Below, piece by piece: positions 47,401 to 60,480 of a DNA stretch of 64,000 nucleotides (positions are counted from its first letter, which is position 1; every line of letters starts with the position of its first letter). The position numbers and the translations under genes were made by a program. The notes under the pieces are model-generated. The model had not been told where the DNA came from. It ran no database searches and was given only the letters and a program-made list of their open reading frames with translations. Origin of the DNA: Hymenopus coronatus. Taxonomy: Eukaryota > Arthropoda > Insecta > Mantodea > Hymenopodidae. The DNA lies in NCBI GenBank assembly GCA_030762935.1, contig CM060890.1:151500129-151564128 (forward strand), given 5' to 3'.

Positions 47401-50400
47401 GTGGCAACTCCATTTAGATATTTTCTCTCGTAGGTAAGTTTATTACATGACTCATCTGAAGTAGCAACACCAGTTAGATATTGTTTTCTCTCCTAGTTGT
47501 GTTTGGTACATGACTCATCCAAAGTGGCACCACCATTTAGATATTGTTTTCTCTCCTAGCTGTGTTTGTTACGTGACTCATCTAAAGTGGCACCACAAGT
47601 TAGATATTGTTTTCGCTCGTAGCTGTGCTTGTTAAATGACTCATTTAAAGTGGCACTACCAGTAGGATATTAATTTCTCTCCTAGCTGTGTTAGCTACCT
47701 GACTCATTTAAAGTGGCACTACCAGTTACATATTAATTTCTCTCCCAGCTGTGTTAGCTACCTGACTCATCTAAAGTGGTTACCCCAGTTAGATATTGTT
47801 TTCTCTCCTAGCTGTGTTAGCTACCTGACTTACCTAAAGTGGTAACACCAGTTAGATATTGTTTTCTCTCCTAGCTGTGTTTGTTTCATGACTCATCTAA
47901 AGTATTAACACCAGTTAGATATTGTTTTCTCTTCTTGCTGTGTTTGTTACATGAATCATCTAAAGTGGCACCACCAGTTAAATATTGTCTACTCTCTTAG
48001 CTAAGTGTATTACATGACTCATCTAAAGTGGCAACTCCAAATAGATATTGTTTTCTCTCCAAGCTGTGTTGGTTACATGACTCATCTAAAGTGAAAACAC
48101 CAATGACATATTGCTTTCTCTCCTAAGTAAGTTAGTTACATGACTCATCTAAGGTGGCAACACAAGATAGATATTGTTTTCTCTCGTAGGTAAGTATGTT
48201 ACATGACTCAGATAAAGTGGCAACACCAGTTAGATATTGTTTTCTCTCCTAGGTAAGTTTGTTACATGACTCATCTAAACTGGCTATAGAAGTTAGATAT
48301 TGTTTTCTCTCCTAGCTGTGTTCGTTACATGACCCATCTAAAGTGGCAATTCCAGTTAGATATTGTTTTCTCCCCTAGCTGTGTATGTTACATGACTCAT
48401 CTAAACTGGCACCACAGGTTAGATATTGTTTTCTCTCCTAGCTGTGTTCGTTAAATGACACATCTAAAGTGGCACCACAAGTTAGACATTGTTTTCTCTC
48501 CTAGGTAAGTTTGTTACATGATACCTCTAAAGTGGCACCACCATTTAGATATTGTTTTCTCTCCTAGGTAAGTTTGTTACATGACTCATCTAAAGTGAAA
48601 ACTCCAGTTAGATATTGTTTTCTCACCTAGTTGTGTTTGTTACATGATTCATCTAAAAAGGCAACTCAAGTTAGACATTGTCTTCTCTCCTAGGTAAGTT
48701 TGTTAATTGACTCATCTAAAGTGGCAACACCTGTTAGTTATTGCTTTCTCTCCTAGTTATGTTTGTTACATGACTCATCTAAAGTGGCACCACCAGTTAG
48801 ATATTGTGTCCTCTCCTAGCTTTGTTTGTTACATGGTTCATCTAAAGTGGCTCCACCACTTAGATGTTGTTTTCTCTCATAGCTGTGTTTGTTACATGAC
48901 TTATCTAAAGTGGCACCACCAGTTAGATATTATTTTCTCTCCTAGCTGTGTTTGTTACATGACTCATCTAAAGTGGCACCACCAAATAGATATTGTTTTC
49001 TCTCCTAGAAAAGTTTGCTACATGTCTCATCTAAAGTGGCACCTCCAGTTAGATATTGTTTTCTTTCCTAGGTAAGTTTGTTACATGACTCATCTAAAGT
49101 GGCACCACCAGTTATATATTCTTTTCTCTACTAGCTGTGTTTATTACATGACTCATCTAAAGAGGCACCACCAGTTAGATATTGTTTTCTCTTCTAGGAA
49201 AGTTTGTTACATGACTCATCTAAAGTGGCTACAGCAGTTAGATGTTGTTTTCTCTCCTAGGTAAGTTTCTTCATTTAAAGTGGCAACTCCAGTTAGATAT
49301 TGTTTTCTTTCCTAGGTAAGTTTGTTACATGACTCATCTAATGTGGCACCAGCAGTTAGATATTGTTTTCTCTCCTAGGTAAGTGTCCTACATGGCTCAT
49401 CTAAAGTGTGAACTCCAGTTGGATATTTTCTCTCCTAGGAAAGTTTCTTATATGACTCATCTGAAGTGGCAACACCAGTTAGATATTGTTTTCTCTCTTA
49501 GTTGTGTTTAGTACATGACTCATATAAAGTGGCACCACCAGTTAGATACTGTTTTCTCTCCCAGCTGTGCTTGTTACATGACTCATCTAAAGTGGCACCA
49601 TAAGTTAGATATTGTTTTCGCTCCAGCTGTGTTTGTTAAATGACTCATTTAAAATGGCACTACCAGTTAGATATTGTTTTCTCTCCTAGCTGTGTTAGCT
49701 GCCTGTCTCATCTAAAGTGGTAACACCAGTTAGATATTGTTTTCTCTCCTAGCTGTGTTTGTTACATGACTCATCTAAAGTGGTACTACCAGTGAATACT
49801 GTTTTCTCTCCTAGCTGTGTTTTTTACATGACTCATCTAAAGTGGTAACACCAGTTAGATATTGTTTTCTCTCCTAGCTGTGTTAGTTACATGACTGATC
49901 AAAATTGGTAACACCACTTAGATATTGTTTTCTCTCTTAGCTGTGTTTGTTACATGATTCATCTAAAGTGGTACTACCAGTTAGATATTGTTTTCTCTCC
50001 TAGCTGTGTTAGCCACCTGACTCATCTAAAGTGGTAACACCAGTTAGATATTGTTACATCTCCTAGGTAAGTTTGTTACATAACTAATCTACAGTAACAA
50101 CACCAGTTACATATTGTTTTCTCTCCTAGCTGTGTTTGTTACATGACTCATCTAAAGTGGTACTACCAGTTAGATATTGTTTTCTCTCCTAGCTGTGTTT
50201 GTTACATGACTCATCTAAAGTGGTAACACCAGTTAGATATTGTTTTCTTTCCTAGGTAAGTTTGTAACATGACTCATCTAAACTGGCACCACCAGATAGA
50301 TATTGTTTTCTCTACTAGTTGTGTTTGTTACATGACTCATCTAAAGTGTCACCACCAGTTAGATATTGTATTCTCTCCTAGGAAAGTTTGTTACTTGACT

Positions 50401-53400
50401 CATCTAAAGTGGCAACGGTAGTTAGATATTGTTTTCTCTCCTAGGTAAGCTTCTTACATGACTCATTTAAAGTGGCAACTCCAGTTAGATATTGTTTTCT
50501 TTCCTAGGTAAGTTTGTTACATGACTCATCTAAAGTGGCACCAGCAGTTAGATGTTGTTGTCTCTCCTAGGTAAGTTTCTTACATGACTCATCTGAAGTG
50601 GCAACACCAGTTAGATATTGATTTCCTCCTAGTTGTGTTTGGTACATGACTCATCCAAAGTGGTACCACAAGTTAGATATTGTTTTCTCTCCTAGCTGAT
50701 CTTGTTAAATGACTCATTTAAAGTGGCACTACCAGTTAGATATTAATTTCTCTCCTAGCTGTGTAAGCTACCTGACTCATTTAAAAAGGCACTACCAATT
50801 AGATATTAATTTCTCTCCTAGCTGTGTTAGCTACTTGACTCATCTAAAGTGGTTACACCTGTTAGATATTGTTTTCTCTCCTAGCTGTGTTTGTTACATG
50901 ACTCATCTAAAGTGACACCACCAGTAAGATATTGTTTTCTCTCCTAGCTGTGTTTGTTACATGACTCATCTAAAGTGGTACTACCAGTTAGATATTGCTT
51001 TCTCTCCTAGCTGTGTTTGTTAAATGACTCATCTAAAGTGGTACTACCAGTTAGATATTGTTTTCTCTCCTAGCTGTGTTAGCCACCTGACTCATATAAA
51101 AGGGTAACACCAGTTAGATATTGTTTTCTCTCTTAGTTGTGTTTGTTACATGACTCGTCTAAAGTGGCAACACCAGTTAGATATTATCTCTCCTAGGTAA
51201 GTTTGTTACATAACTAATCTACAGTAACAACACCAGTTAGATATTGTTTTCTCTCTTAGCTGTGTTTGTTACGTGACTCATCTAAAGTGGCAACACCAGT
51301 TATTTATTGTTTTCTCTCCTAGCTGATTTTGTTACATGACTCAATTAAAGTGGCACCACCAGTTAGATATTGCTTCTTCTCCTAGTTATGTTTGTTACAT
51401 GGCTCATATAAAGTGGCTCCACCACTTAGATATTGTTTTCTCTCCTAGCTGTGTTTGTTACATGACTCATTTAAAGTGGCACCACCAGTTAGATATTGCT
51501 TTCTCTACTGGCTGTGTGTGTTACATGACTCATCTAAAGTGGCACAACCAGTTAGATATTGTATTCTCTCCTAGGAAAGTTTGTTACTTGACTCATATAA
51601 AGTGGCAACGACATTTAGATATTGTTTTATCTCCTAGGTAAGTTTCTTACATGACTCATTTAAAGTGGCAATTATAGTTACATATTGTTTTCTTTCCTAG
51701 GTAAGTTTGTTACATGACTCATCTAAAGTGGCACCAGCAGTTAGATATTGTTTTCTCTCCTAGGTAAGTTTCTTACATGCCTCATCTAAAGTGGCAACTC
51801 CATTTAGATATTTTCTCTCCTAGGTAAGTTTATTACATGACTCATCTGAAGTGGCAACACCAGTTAGATATTGTTTTCTCTCCTAGTTGTGTTTGGTACA
51901 TGACTCATCCAAAGTGGCACCACCATTTAGATATTGTTTTCTCTCCTAGCTGTGTTTGTTACGTGACTCATCTAAAGTGGCACCACAAGTTAGATATTGT
52001 TTTCGCTCGTAGCTGTGTTTGTTAAATGACGCATTTAAAGTGGCACTACCAGTAAGATATTAATTTCTCTCCTAGCTGTGTTAGCTACCTGACTCATCTA
52101 AAGTGGTTACACCAGTTAGATATTGTTTTCTGTCCTTGCTGTGTTAGCTACCTGACTCATCTAAAGTGGTAACACCAGTTAGATATTGTTTTCTCTCCTA
52201 GCTGTGTTTGTTACATGACTCATCTAAAGTATTAACACCAGTTAGATATTGTTTTCTCTTCTTGCTGTGTTTGTTACATGAATCATCTAAAGTGGCACCA
52301 CCAGTTAGATATTGTCTACTCTCTTAGCTAAGTGTATTACATGACTCATCTAAAGTGGCAACTACAAATAGATATTGTTTTCTCTGCAAGCTGTGTTTGT
52401 TATATGACTCATCTAAAGTGAAAACACTAATTACATATTGTTTTCTCTCCTAGGTAAGTTTCTTACATGACTCATCTAAAGTGGTAACACAAGATAGATA
52501 TTGTTTTCTCTCGTAGGTAAGTTTGTTACATGACTCAGATAAAGTGGCAACACCAGTTAGATATTGTTCTCTCTCCTAGGTAAGTTTGTTACATGACTCA
52601 TCTAAAGTGGCAATTCCAGTTAGATATTGTTTTCTCTCCTAGCTGTGTTTGTTACATCACTCATCTAAACTGGCACCACAGGTTAGATATTGTTTTCTCT
52701 CCTAGCTGTGTTCGTTACATGACACATCTAAAGTGGCACCACCAGTTAGACATTGTTTTCTCTCCTAGATAAGTTTGTTACATGATACATCTAAACTGGC
52801 ACCACCAGTTACATATTGTTTTCTCTCCTAGGTAAGTTTGTAACATGACTCATCTAAAGTGACAACTCCAGTTAGATATTGTTTTCTCTCGTAGTTGTGT
52901 TTGTTACATGACTCATCTAAAGTGGAAATTCCAGTTAGATATTGTTTTCTCTCCTAGATAAGTTTGTTAATTGACTCATCTAAAGTGGCAACTCCAGTTA
53001 GATATTGTTTTCTCTCCTAGTTATCTTTTTTACATGACTCATCTAAAGTGGCAACTCCAGTTAGATATTGTTTTCTCTCCTAGCTGTGTTAGCCATCTGA
53101 CTCATCTAAAGTGGTAACACCAGTTAGATATTGCTTTCTCTCCTAGCTGTGTTTGTTACATGATTCATCTAAAGTGGTAACACCAGTTAGATATTGTTTT
53201 CTCTCCTAGCTGATTTTGTTACATGACTCATCTAAAGTGGCACCACCAGATAGATATTGTTTCCTCTCCTTGCTGTGTTTGTTACATGGTTCATCTAAAT
53301 TGGCTCCACCACTTAGATGTTGTTTTCTCTCTTAGCTGTGTTTGTTACATGACTCATCTAAAGTGGCACCACCAGTTAGATATTGTTTTCTCTACTAGCT

Positions 53401-55499
53401 GTGTTTGTTACATGACTCATCTAAAGTGGCACCACCAGTTAGATATTGTTTTCTCTCCTAGAAAAGTTTGTTACATGACTCATCTAAAGTGACATCACCA
53501 TTAAGATATTGTTTTCTCTCCTAGCTGTGTTTGTTACATGACTCATCTAAAGTGGTACTACCAGTTAGATATTGTTTTCTCTCCTAGCTGTGTTTGTTAC
53601 ATGACTCATCTAAAGTGGTACTACCAGTTAGATATTGTTTTCTCTCCTAGCTGTGTTAGCCACCTGACTCATATAAAAGGGTAACACCAGTTAGATATTG
53701 TTTTCTCTCTTAGTTGTGTTTTTTACATGACTCGTCTAAAGTGGCAACACCAGTTCGATATTGTTATCTCTCCTAGGTAAGTTTGTTACATAACTAATCT
53801 ACAGTAACAACACCAGTTAGATATTGTTTTCTCTCTTAGCTGTGTTTGTTACATGACTCATCTAAAGTGGCACCACCAATTAGATATTGTCTTCTCTCCT
53901 AGAAAAGTTTGTTAAATGACTTATCTAAAGTGGCACCTCCAGTTAGATATGTTTTCTTTCCTAGGTAAGTTTGTTACATGACTCATCTAAAGTGGCACCA
54001 CCAGTTAGATATTGTTTTCTCTACTAGCTGTATTTGTTACATGACCCATTTAAAGTGGCACCACCAGTTAGATATCGTTTTCTCTCCTAGGAAAGTTTGT
54101 TACATGACTCATTTAAAGTGGCAACCCCAGTTAGATATTGTTTTCTCTCCTAGCTGTGTTTGTTACATGACTCATCTAAAGTGGTAACTCCAGTTAGATA
54201 TTGTTTTCTCTCCTAGCTGTGTTTGTTACATGACTCATCTAAAGTGGCAACTCCAGTTAGATATTGTTTTCTCTCCTAGCTGTGTTTGTTACATGACTCA
54301 TCTAAAGTGGCAACTCCAGTTAGATATTGTTTTCTCTCCTAGCTGTGTTAGCCATCTGACTCATCTAAAGTGGTAACACCAGTTAGATATTGTTTTCTCT
54401 CCTAGCTGTGTTTGTTACATGATTCATCTAAAGTGGTAACACCAGTTAGATATCGTTTTCTCTCCTAACTGTGTTAGCCACCTGACTCATCTAAAGTGGT
54501 AACACCAGTTAGATATTGTTTTCTCTCCTAGCTTTTTTTGTTACATGACTCATCTAAAGTGGTAACACCAGTTAGATATTGTGTTCTCTTCTTGCTGTGT
54601 TTGCTACATGAATCATCTAAAGTGGCAACACCAGTTTGATATTGTTTTCTCTCCTAGGTAAGTTAGTTACATATCTCATCTAAAGTGACAACACCAGTTA
54701 CATATTGTTTTCTTTTCTTGGTAAGTTTGTTACATGTGTCATCTAAAGTGACAACACCAGTTACATATTGTTTTCTCTCCTAGCTGTGTTTGTTACATGA
54801 GTCATCTAAAGTGGCAACACCAATTAGATATTGTTTCCCCTCCTATCTGTGTTTGTTACATGACTCATCTAAAGTGAAACACCAGTTAGATATTGTTTTC
54901 TCTCCTAGGTAAGTTTGTTACGTGACTCATCTAAAGTAGTAACACCAGTTAGATATTGTTTTCTCTCCTAGCTGTGTTTGTTACATGACTCATCTAAAGT
55001 GGTAACACCAGTTAGATATTGTTTTCTCTCCTAGCTGTGTTTGTTACATGACTCATCTAAAGTGGTAACACCAGTTAGATATTGTTTTCTCTCCTAGCTG
55101 TGTTTGTTATATGACTCATCTAAAGTGGCACTACCAGTTACATGTTTTCTCTCGTAGCTGTGTTTGTTACATGACTCATCTAAAGTTGCACTACCAGTTA
55201 GATATTGTTTTCTCTCCTAGCTGTGTTTGTTATATGACTCATCTAAAGTGGCAAAACCAGTTAGATATGGTTTTCTCTCCTAGGTAAGTTTGTTACATAA
55301 CTCATCTAAAGTGACAACAGCAGTTATATATTGTGTTCTCTCCTGTGGAAGTCTGTTACATGAGTAATCTAAAGTGACAACACCAGTTACATATTGTTTT
55401 CTCTCCTAGCTGTGTTTGTTACATGGGTCATCTAACAAAGAATTTTCGGAATACAGAAAATATCAGTAATTTTATTAAGATAAATACTAGCAGTAGCTC

Positions 55500-56788
55500 G
55501 TTGTGTATATTTAGCCAAAATATTAGGGGTTTAAAAAACAAAGTTGATGAAGTTTCTCTTAGTCTTGCTTCTGAAAAATGACAGCCTCACGTTTTATGCT
55601 TATCTGAACATCATTTAACAGAACAGGAATTCTTGCCAATTTCACTGCATGGGTACTGTTTAGGAGCAGCATATTCAAGGATAAAATCTAAAAAAAGGAT
55701 TGGTTTGCATATTTGTAAGACACGATGTACCCTATAAAGTCATCAATCTAAAGAAGTTTTGCTTTGAGCTTGACATAGAGATGTGCACAGTTCAGCTAAA
55801 CATAAATCAAGTAAATTTTTCAATAATAGCTCTAAATCGGTCCCCACTAGGTAATTATGAGTTATTCAAAAAACAGTTAGATGATTTCATAAAGTTTATA
55901 TTGAAACCGAAACGAGAAATGATAATTTGTGGTGACATAAATTTTGATTATTTTATACCTAGTCTTCGAAAGGACCAACTCAATTCTATATTTTTTACAT
56001 ACAACATGTCACACACAGTACATTTTCCTACAAGAATTCAGGGTAGCACCTCTTCAGCAATAGATAACATATTCATTAATATAGATAGAATTAAAACTTC
56101 AATAACCTTACCATTTGCAAATGGCCTTTCAGATCATGAGGCACAAATACTTCTCATTAAAGAGATAAACTTAAAGTTAAAACCAACCTATAAATATTGC
56201 AGAACACGAAAAGTAGATGAAAGCTCCCTCACATTGTTTAAGTATGCCCTTCAACAAGAATCATGGACTGAAATCTTGGAAATAAATGGAGTAAATGACA
56301 AGTTCAATCATTTCCTACATTTCAACTCTCATTTTGTAGCATCCTTTCCAGTCAAATATTGTAAAATATATAATCAATAGGAAAATAACGCCTGGATTAC
56401 AACAGGCATTAAAACTTCTTGCAAACATAAGCGAAAATTATACCAAGAATTGAAACATAATAAGTCCCCATACTTAGAATGTCACTACAAAAAGTACTGT
56501 AAACTTCTAAGAGAAACAATAAAAGCTGCTAAAATATTGCATTGTAATAAAGAGATATCCAATTCTAATAATAAAATAAAAACTATCTGGAATATAATAA
56601 AAAGGGAAACAGGTAAGAGCTCTCAAGAAAGCCCCTCTATTGCACTGAATTCCGGTAATCAAAAAATTGATGATCCTCAAAAGGTTGTAGATATTTTCAA
56701 CAATTTCTTTTTGAATGTAACAGACAAATTAAAAATAAACTATGGATGTAAAGAATCAGCAATAAATTTTTTGAAACTTCTTTTGTAA
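55500..56788 (+). pseudogene. LINE endonuclease domain and linker (broken)
   Basis: EEP-type endonuclease that nicks target DNA. The start reads FSQNIRGLKNKVDEVSLSLA, then an in-frame TGA at 55579-55581 and CLSEHHLTEQEF (catalytic E). A frameshift near 55700 leads to the main open part with GDINFDYF (catalytic D-x-N) and NGLSDHEAQIL (SDH motif). A TAG at 56378-56380 lies in the same frame as the following WITTGIK and YKKYCKLLRETIKAAK linker, which ends in TAA at 56788. Catalytic residues remain, but two stops and a frameshift inactivate it. Confidence 0.9.
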
Positions 56789-56814
56789 ACAAAGTCCCTG
56801 AATTTAAAGTAAAA

Positions 56815-58023
56815 ATGACTACACCATTTGAAATAAAAAATATAATAAATATGCTCAAGCCCAAAAATTCCTCTGGATATGATGAAATATTAAGTAAAAT
56901 CCTAAAAGCATGTTCTGGCCTACTATGCATTCCCCTTAGCTATTTATGTAACGAATCACTAAAGAGTGGAATATTTCCTGACAGAATGAAGTACTGTATT
57001 GTCAAACCACTTTTTAAAAAAGGGAAACAAGATAATATATCAAATTATAGACCTATATCTCTCTTGTCTGTTTTCTCAAAAGTATTTGAGAAAGTAATGT
57101 TCAATAGGCTCTATAATTACTTGGAAAAGAACAACTTATTTGCCAAAGAACAGTTTGGCTTTAGAAAAGGAGTAGTGACAGATAATGCAGCCTACAAGCT
57201 CACACATAAAGTGTTAACAGCGTTAAATGAAAAGGAACATGTCGGTGGAATCTTTTGTGACCTAGCGAAGGCTTTTGACTGTGTGAATCATGAGATTCTG
57301 ATAGCTAAACTAAATTTCTATGGAATAAAGAGTAACATATTAGATTGGTTCATTTCATACCTAGAGAAGAGAAAACAAAGGGTTGAAATTAATAACTCCA
57401 ATGGGTATCAAAATAGTGCCTCAGAATGGAAATCAGTAAAACATAGTATTCCCCAGGGATCAATCTTAGAGCCTCTTTTGTTCTTGGTTTACATAAATGA
57501 CCTCCCATTATACATTAACAGTTTTGCAAGTATTTATTTATTCGCAGATGACACTAGTGTTCTAGTAACAAGTAAAGATTTCAATGAATGTGTAGTTAAA
57601 TTAAACTATGTTCTAAATTGTATGTCAAATTGGTTCAAAGCAAACAAACTCTCAGTAAACCTTGAAAAAACAAAAACAATTAAATTTATAACTACTCGCT
57701 CACCACAAACGCACATAGAAATAGGAATTAATTATACATTGTTAGAACAGCTAAATGAAGTCAAATTTCTTGGCCTTCAGCTAGATAAGTATTTGGACTG
57801 GAAGTCACATATTAGCTACATCACACCTAAACTTAGCTCAGCATGTTATGCTCTCCGTGCATTGGTTAAATTTCACTCAATGGATACACTTAAGTTGGTG
57901 TATTTTGCCTACTTTAAATCCATCATCGAGTATGGAATAATATTCTGGGGTAATTCAGTAGATAGTAAATGCATATTCCGGATACAGAAGAAAGCTATAC
58001 AAATAATCTGTAAAGCTTATTAG
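56815..58023 (+). pseudogene. LINE reverse transcriptase (402-codon open part)
   Basis: Non-LTR RT that copies the element's RNA at the nick. Open from at least 56770; the ATG at 56815 is not a true start, since the frame joins the linker by a frameshift at the T run near 56768. Motifs in order: [103 protein letters not shown] (catalytic box), KFLGLQLDKYLDWKSHI and LSSACYALRAL. A one-base insertion near 58019 separates it from the C-terminal ORF at 58055-58387. The catalytic aspartates are intact. Confidence 0.93.
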
Positions 58024-58054
58024 CAGACAGTCATGTAAAGAACTATTTCAAAAA

Positions 58055-58387
58055 TTGGGCATCCTCATCTTACCTTGTGTTTATATATTATCCATTTTAA
58101 AATTCTATGCAGTTAATCGACATAGTTTTATAACAAACATGGAAATTCATAACATTAATACTAGACAAAAGGGATTTATTCATAGTCCCAATGCCAATCT
58201 TCGTTGCTTTCAGAAAGGTGTATATTATGAAACAATCAAGATATTTAATGCCCTCCCCAGTAATCTCAAAGAAAATGTTGGGAATTTCAGGGCTTTTAAG
58301 GCCTCTCTTAAGGAGTACCTTTGCAATAAATCATTTTACTCTGTAGATGAATATTTAAGTGACAAATCTGTCTGGCAATACCGTTAA
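58055..58387 (+). pseudogene. LINE C-terminal region
   Basis: Continues the RT protein after a one-base frameshift. It contains LPCVYILSILKFYAVN, HNINTRQKGFIHSPNANLRC, FQKGVYYETIKIFNALPSNL and FRAFKASLKEYL, the usual tail of jockey/CR1-type ORF2 proteins, then a TAA. The relic tail around 19320-19430 and 21240-21330 in the other copy matches it. Confidence 0.88.
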
Positions 58388-58997
58388 TAATCATAGTATT
58401 TATAAATATTACAATGTATTGCATTTTGTGTATAATAGTGTGTGTGTGTGTTTTATATTAAAATTAAACTAATTTATACTTTGACTGGCACGAATGTGTC
58501 AAATGAATTTTTTTAGTATTTAGCAATGACACAAGGTCTGTAAAGCCTGATGTTTTGATACTTTACACTCTAGTATATAATTGTAAATCTTTGTATTGGA
58601 AATTGTATAACATATTTGTAAATATGTATTATAATTTGTTGACATTTATGAAGAGTACATAATACAATAATCATGTTTTAATTTATATGATTGCTACTAG
58701 TAACTATTATAGGGATAATTTGAAAACTATCATCTGACATAACATTAGTTTTACATAAAATGAAATTATATTTATTTATACATTTTAACGCTATATTCTG
58801 ATACTCTCTGTTTTTATGTGCATGCAAAAAAAAAAAAAAAGATCCTGTTGTTTTTGTAACCAATGCTTTTAGCACTAGAGTTTTATACATTTTTTTTTTC
58901 ATAGTATATAGTATATAAACATATGTATACATGTATATGCCTTGACAAATTCTATGTTCGGTAGCTTTCTGGCCTAAATGAACCTACAGAATGCTTT
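58388..58997 (+). other. LINE 3' UTR
   Basis: AT-rich non-coding end of the LINE, with a GT run near 58440 and an A run at 58826-58840. It ends in CTTTCTAATCTAATCTAA, the terminal pentamer repeat used in target-primed reverse transcription. Confidence 0.7.
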
Positions 58998-59719
58998 CTA
59001 ATCTAATCTAATCTAAAGTGACAACACCAGTTAGATATTGTTTCCTCTCCTAGCTGTGTTTGTTACATGACTCATCTAAAGTGACAACACCAGTTAGATA
59101 TTTTTTTTCTCCTAGGTAAGTTTGTTACATGACTCATCTAAAATGGCAACACCAGTTAGATATTGTTTTCTCTCCTATGTAAGTTTGTTACATGACTCAT
59201 CTAAAGTGGCAACACCAGTTAGATATTGTTTTCTCTCATAGGTAAGTATGTTACATGACTCATCTAAAGTGGCAACACCAGTTAGATATTGTTTTCTCTC
59301 CTAGGTAAGTATGTTACAAGACTCATCTAAAGTGGTAACACCAATTAGATATTGTTTACTCTCCTAGGTAAGTTTGTTACATGACTCATCTAAAGTGGCA
59401 ACACCAGTTAGATATTGTTTTCTCTCCTAGCTATTTTGTTACATGGTTCATCTAAAGTGGAGACACCAGCTAGATGTTGTCATACAGCTTTCTGTTGTTA
59501 GTGGCTGTTCTGTAATATGTTTAGCTTTTGTCTCATGACACAGCTCTACCTGTGCCAGGCTGAAATTCCTGTTCATTATTTTGTTAGCTAACAATTTAAA
59601 TAAAATGGTTCTTTTTGATCCAGAAACAAATGTAACCTTTTGAATTAAATCTTGAAAAGACGGGTAAGCGGCAACGCCAAACATGTGAGGGCAGAACAAT
59701 AGTGTAGCTTCAGATGATT

Positions 59720-60480
59720 GTGGATACATTAAATAAGGATCTAAAACGATTGCAAGAAGAGATCAGAACGCTTTAAAAAGAAAATCAAGAATTGAAAACA
59801 GCATTTCAACTTATTGCACACAATGAGCAGCAGATAAATGACAGTATAGGAAAAAATACAGCAGACAAAATCAAGTGCAGACTTTGTGGAGGTAAACAAC
59901 TGTAGAAAGTCATGGCCACCAACCTCCTGCAGTGTACCAGAGACCGAGATTGCGAATAAATATGAAGTATTGAATGAACTGAAAATGCACGAGCACCGAA
60001 TGAAATCACCAGAGGCCAGCATAGAAGAAACAATGAAGGCATAGTCTGTCTTCAAATTTAAATGAACAAATCCTAACCTTACGGCCTGGGAAACGGAAAA
60101 CAACAAGAGATCTGAAAGTGGTGACTATGTTAAATTATGTGACTGTGGAATCATTCAGCTCAATAAATGTGTAAAAAGGTAAGAGTTGCTAGTTTAATAA
60201 GCAATCCTGAAAAAATCAAAGTGGTAGTGCTTCATGTGGGAACAAACATGTAGTCCAGAAGAACTTCTTGGACAAATCTAGAATCTTATTTGTTCTACTA
60301 AAGAAAGTAAATAGTGTATTAAAAAGGTGTGATGTGCCCAGCAGTGAATGAAAACATAAGATGGGCATGTAATGCTTTAAAATCAGTGTACATTTAGATA
60401 AGAAGCTGGATAAGGCAGAGATGGTCTACATTTAAATAGAGCAGGGTCACATACAGTGAGTGGAATCATGAAATATATTG
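59720..60480 (+). pseudogene. LINE ORF1 relic: coiled coil and SGNH-type esterase
   Basis: On the + strand LNKDLKRLQEEIRTL, then KENQELKTAFQLIAHNEQQI form a coiled-coil-like stretch. IKCRLCGG follows, possibly a zinc-knuckle remnant. Near 60210-60240 VVVLHVGTN appears, then SPEELLGQI in another frame, and near 60415 GRDGLHLNRAGSHTV. HVGTN and DGLHLN are the conserved blocks of the SGNH hydrolase (esterase-like) domain found in ORF1 of CR1-related LINEs. The catalytic His block DGLHLN is intact, while the Ser block is not identified. Many stops are present. Confidence 0.68.

Larger units (their letters stand above)
55436..59016 (+). mobile_element. jockey/CR1-type LINE inserted in the 63-bp array
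   Basis: A 3.6-kb non-LTR retrotransposon. The array unit is cut after GTCATCTAA at 55434, and the array resumes with ATCTAAAGTGACAACACC at 59011, so ATCTAA flanks both sides. The 3' end is a short (TAATC)n tail at 58998-59016. The body has an apurinic-type endonuclease (55500-56380), a linker with basic residues (56380-56790), an RT (about 56770-58023) and a C-terminal region (58055-58387), followed by a 600-bp 3' UTR. No ORF1 is seen, so the copy is 5'-truncated. Stops and frameshifts make it inactive. Confidence 0.92.
41480..59460. repeat. Very large minisatellite, 63-bp unit (about 225 copies), split by a LINE
   Basis: Head-to-tail array with unit landmarks GTTAGATATTGTTTTCTCTC, CTAGCTGTGTTTGTTACATG, ACTCATCTAAAGTGGCA and ACACCA. 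The period is 63 bp, measured for example from 54958 to 55021. It runs 41480-55436, then 59013-59460 after the LINE. Two main unit types differ after the CTAG: CTGTGTTTGTT or GTAAGTTTGTT. Since 63 is divisible by three, a 21-residue peptide repeat stays in frame on the + strand, but stops break it regularly and there is no gene signal. Larger blocks also repeat; for example 47200-47650 resembles 51600-52020. Confidence 0.97.

Noticed and set aside
42989..54187. + strand open frames with a 21-residue repeat
   Set aside because: The 63-bp unit is divisible by three, so one frame stays open by chance. Frames are broken many times by unit variants and show no conserved start or end.
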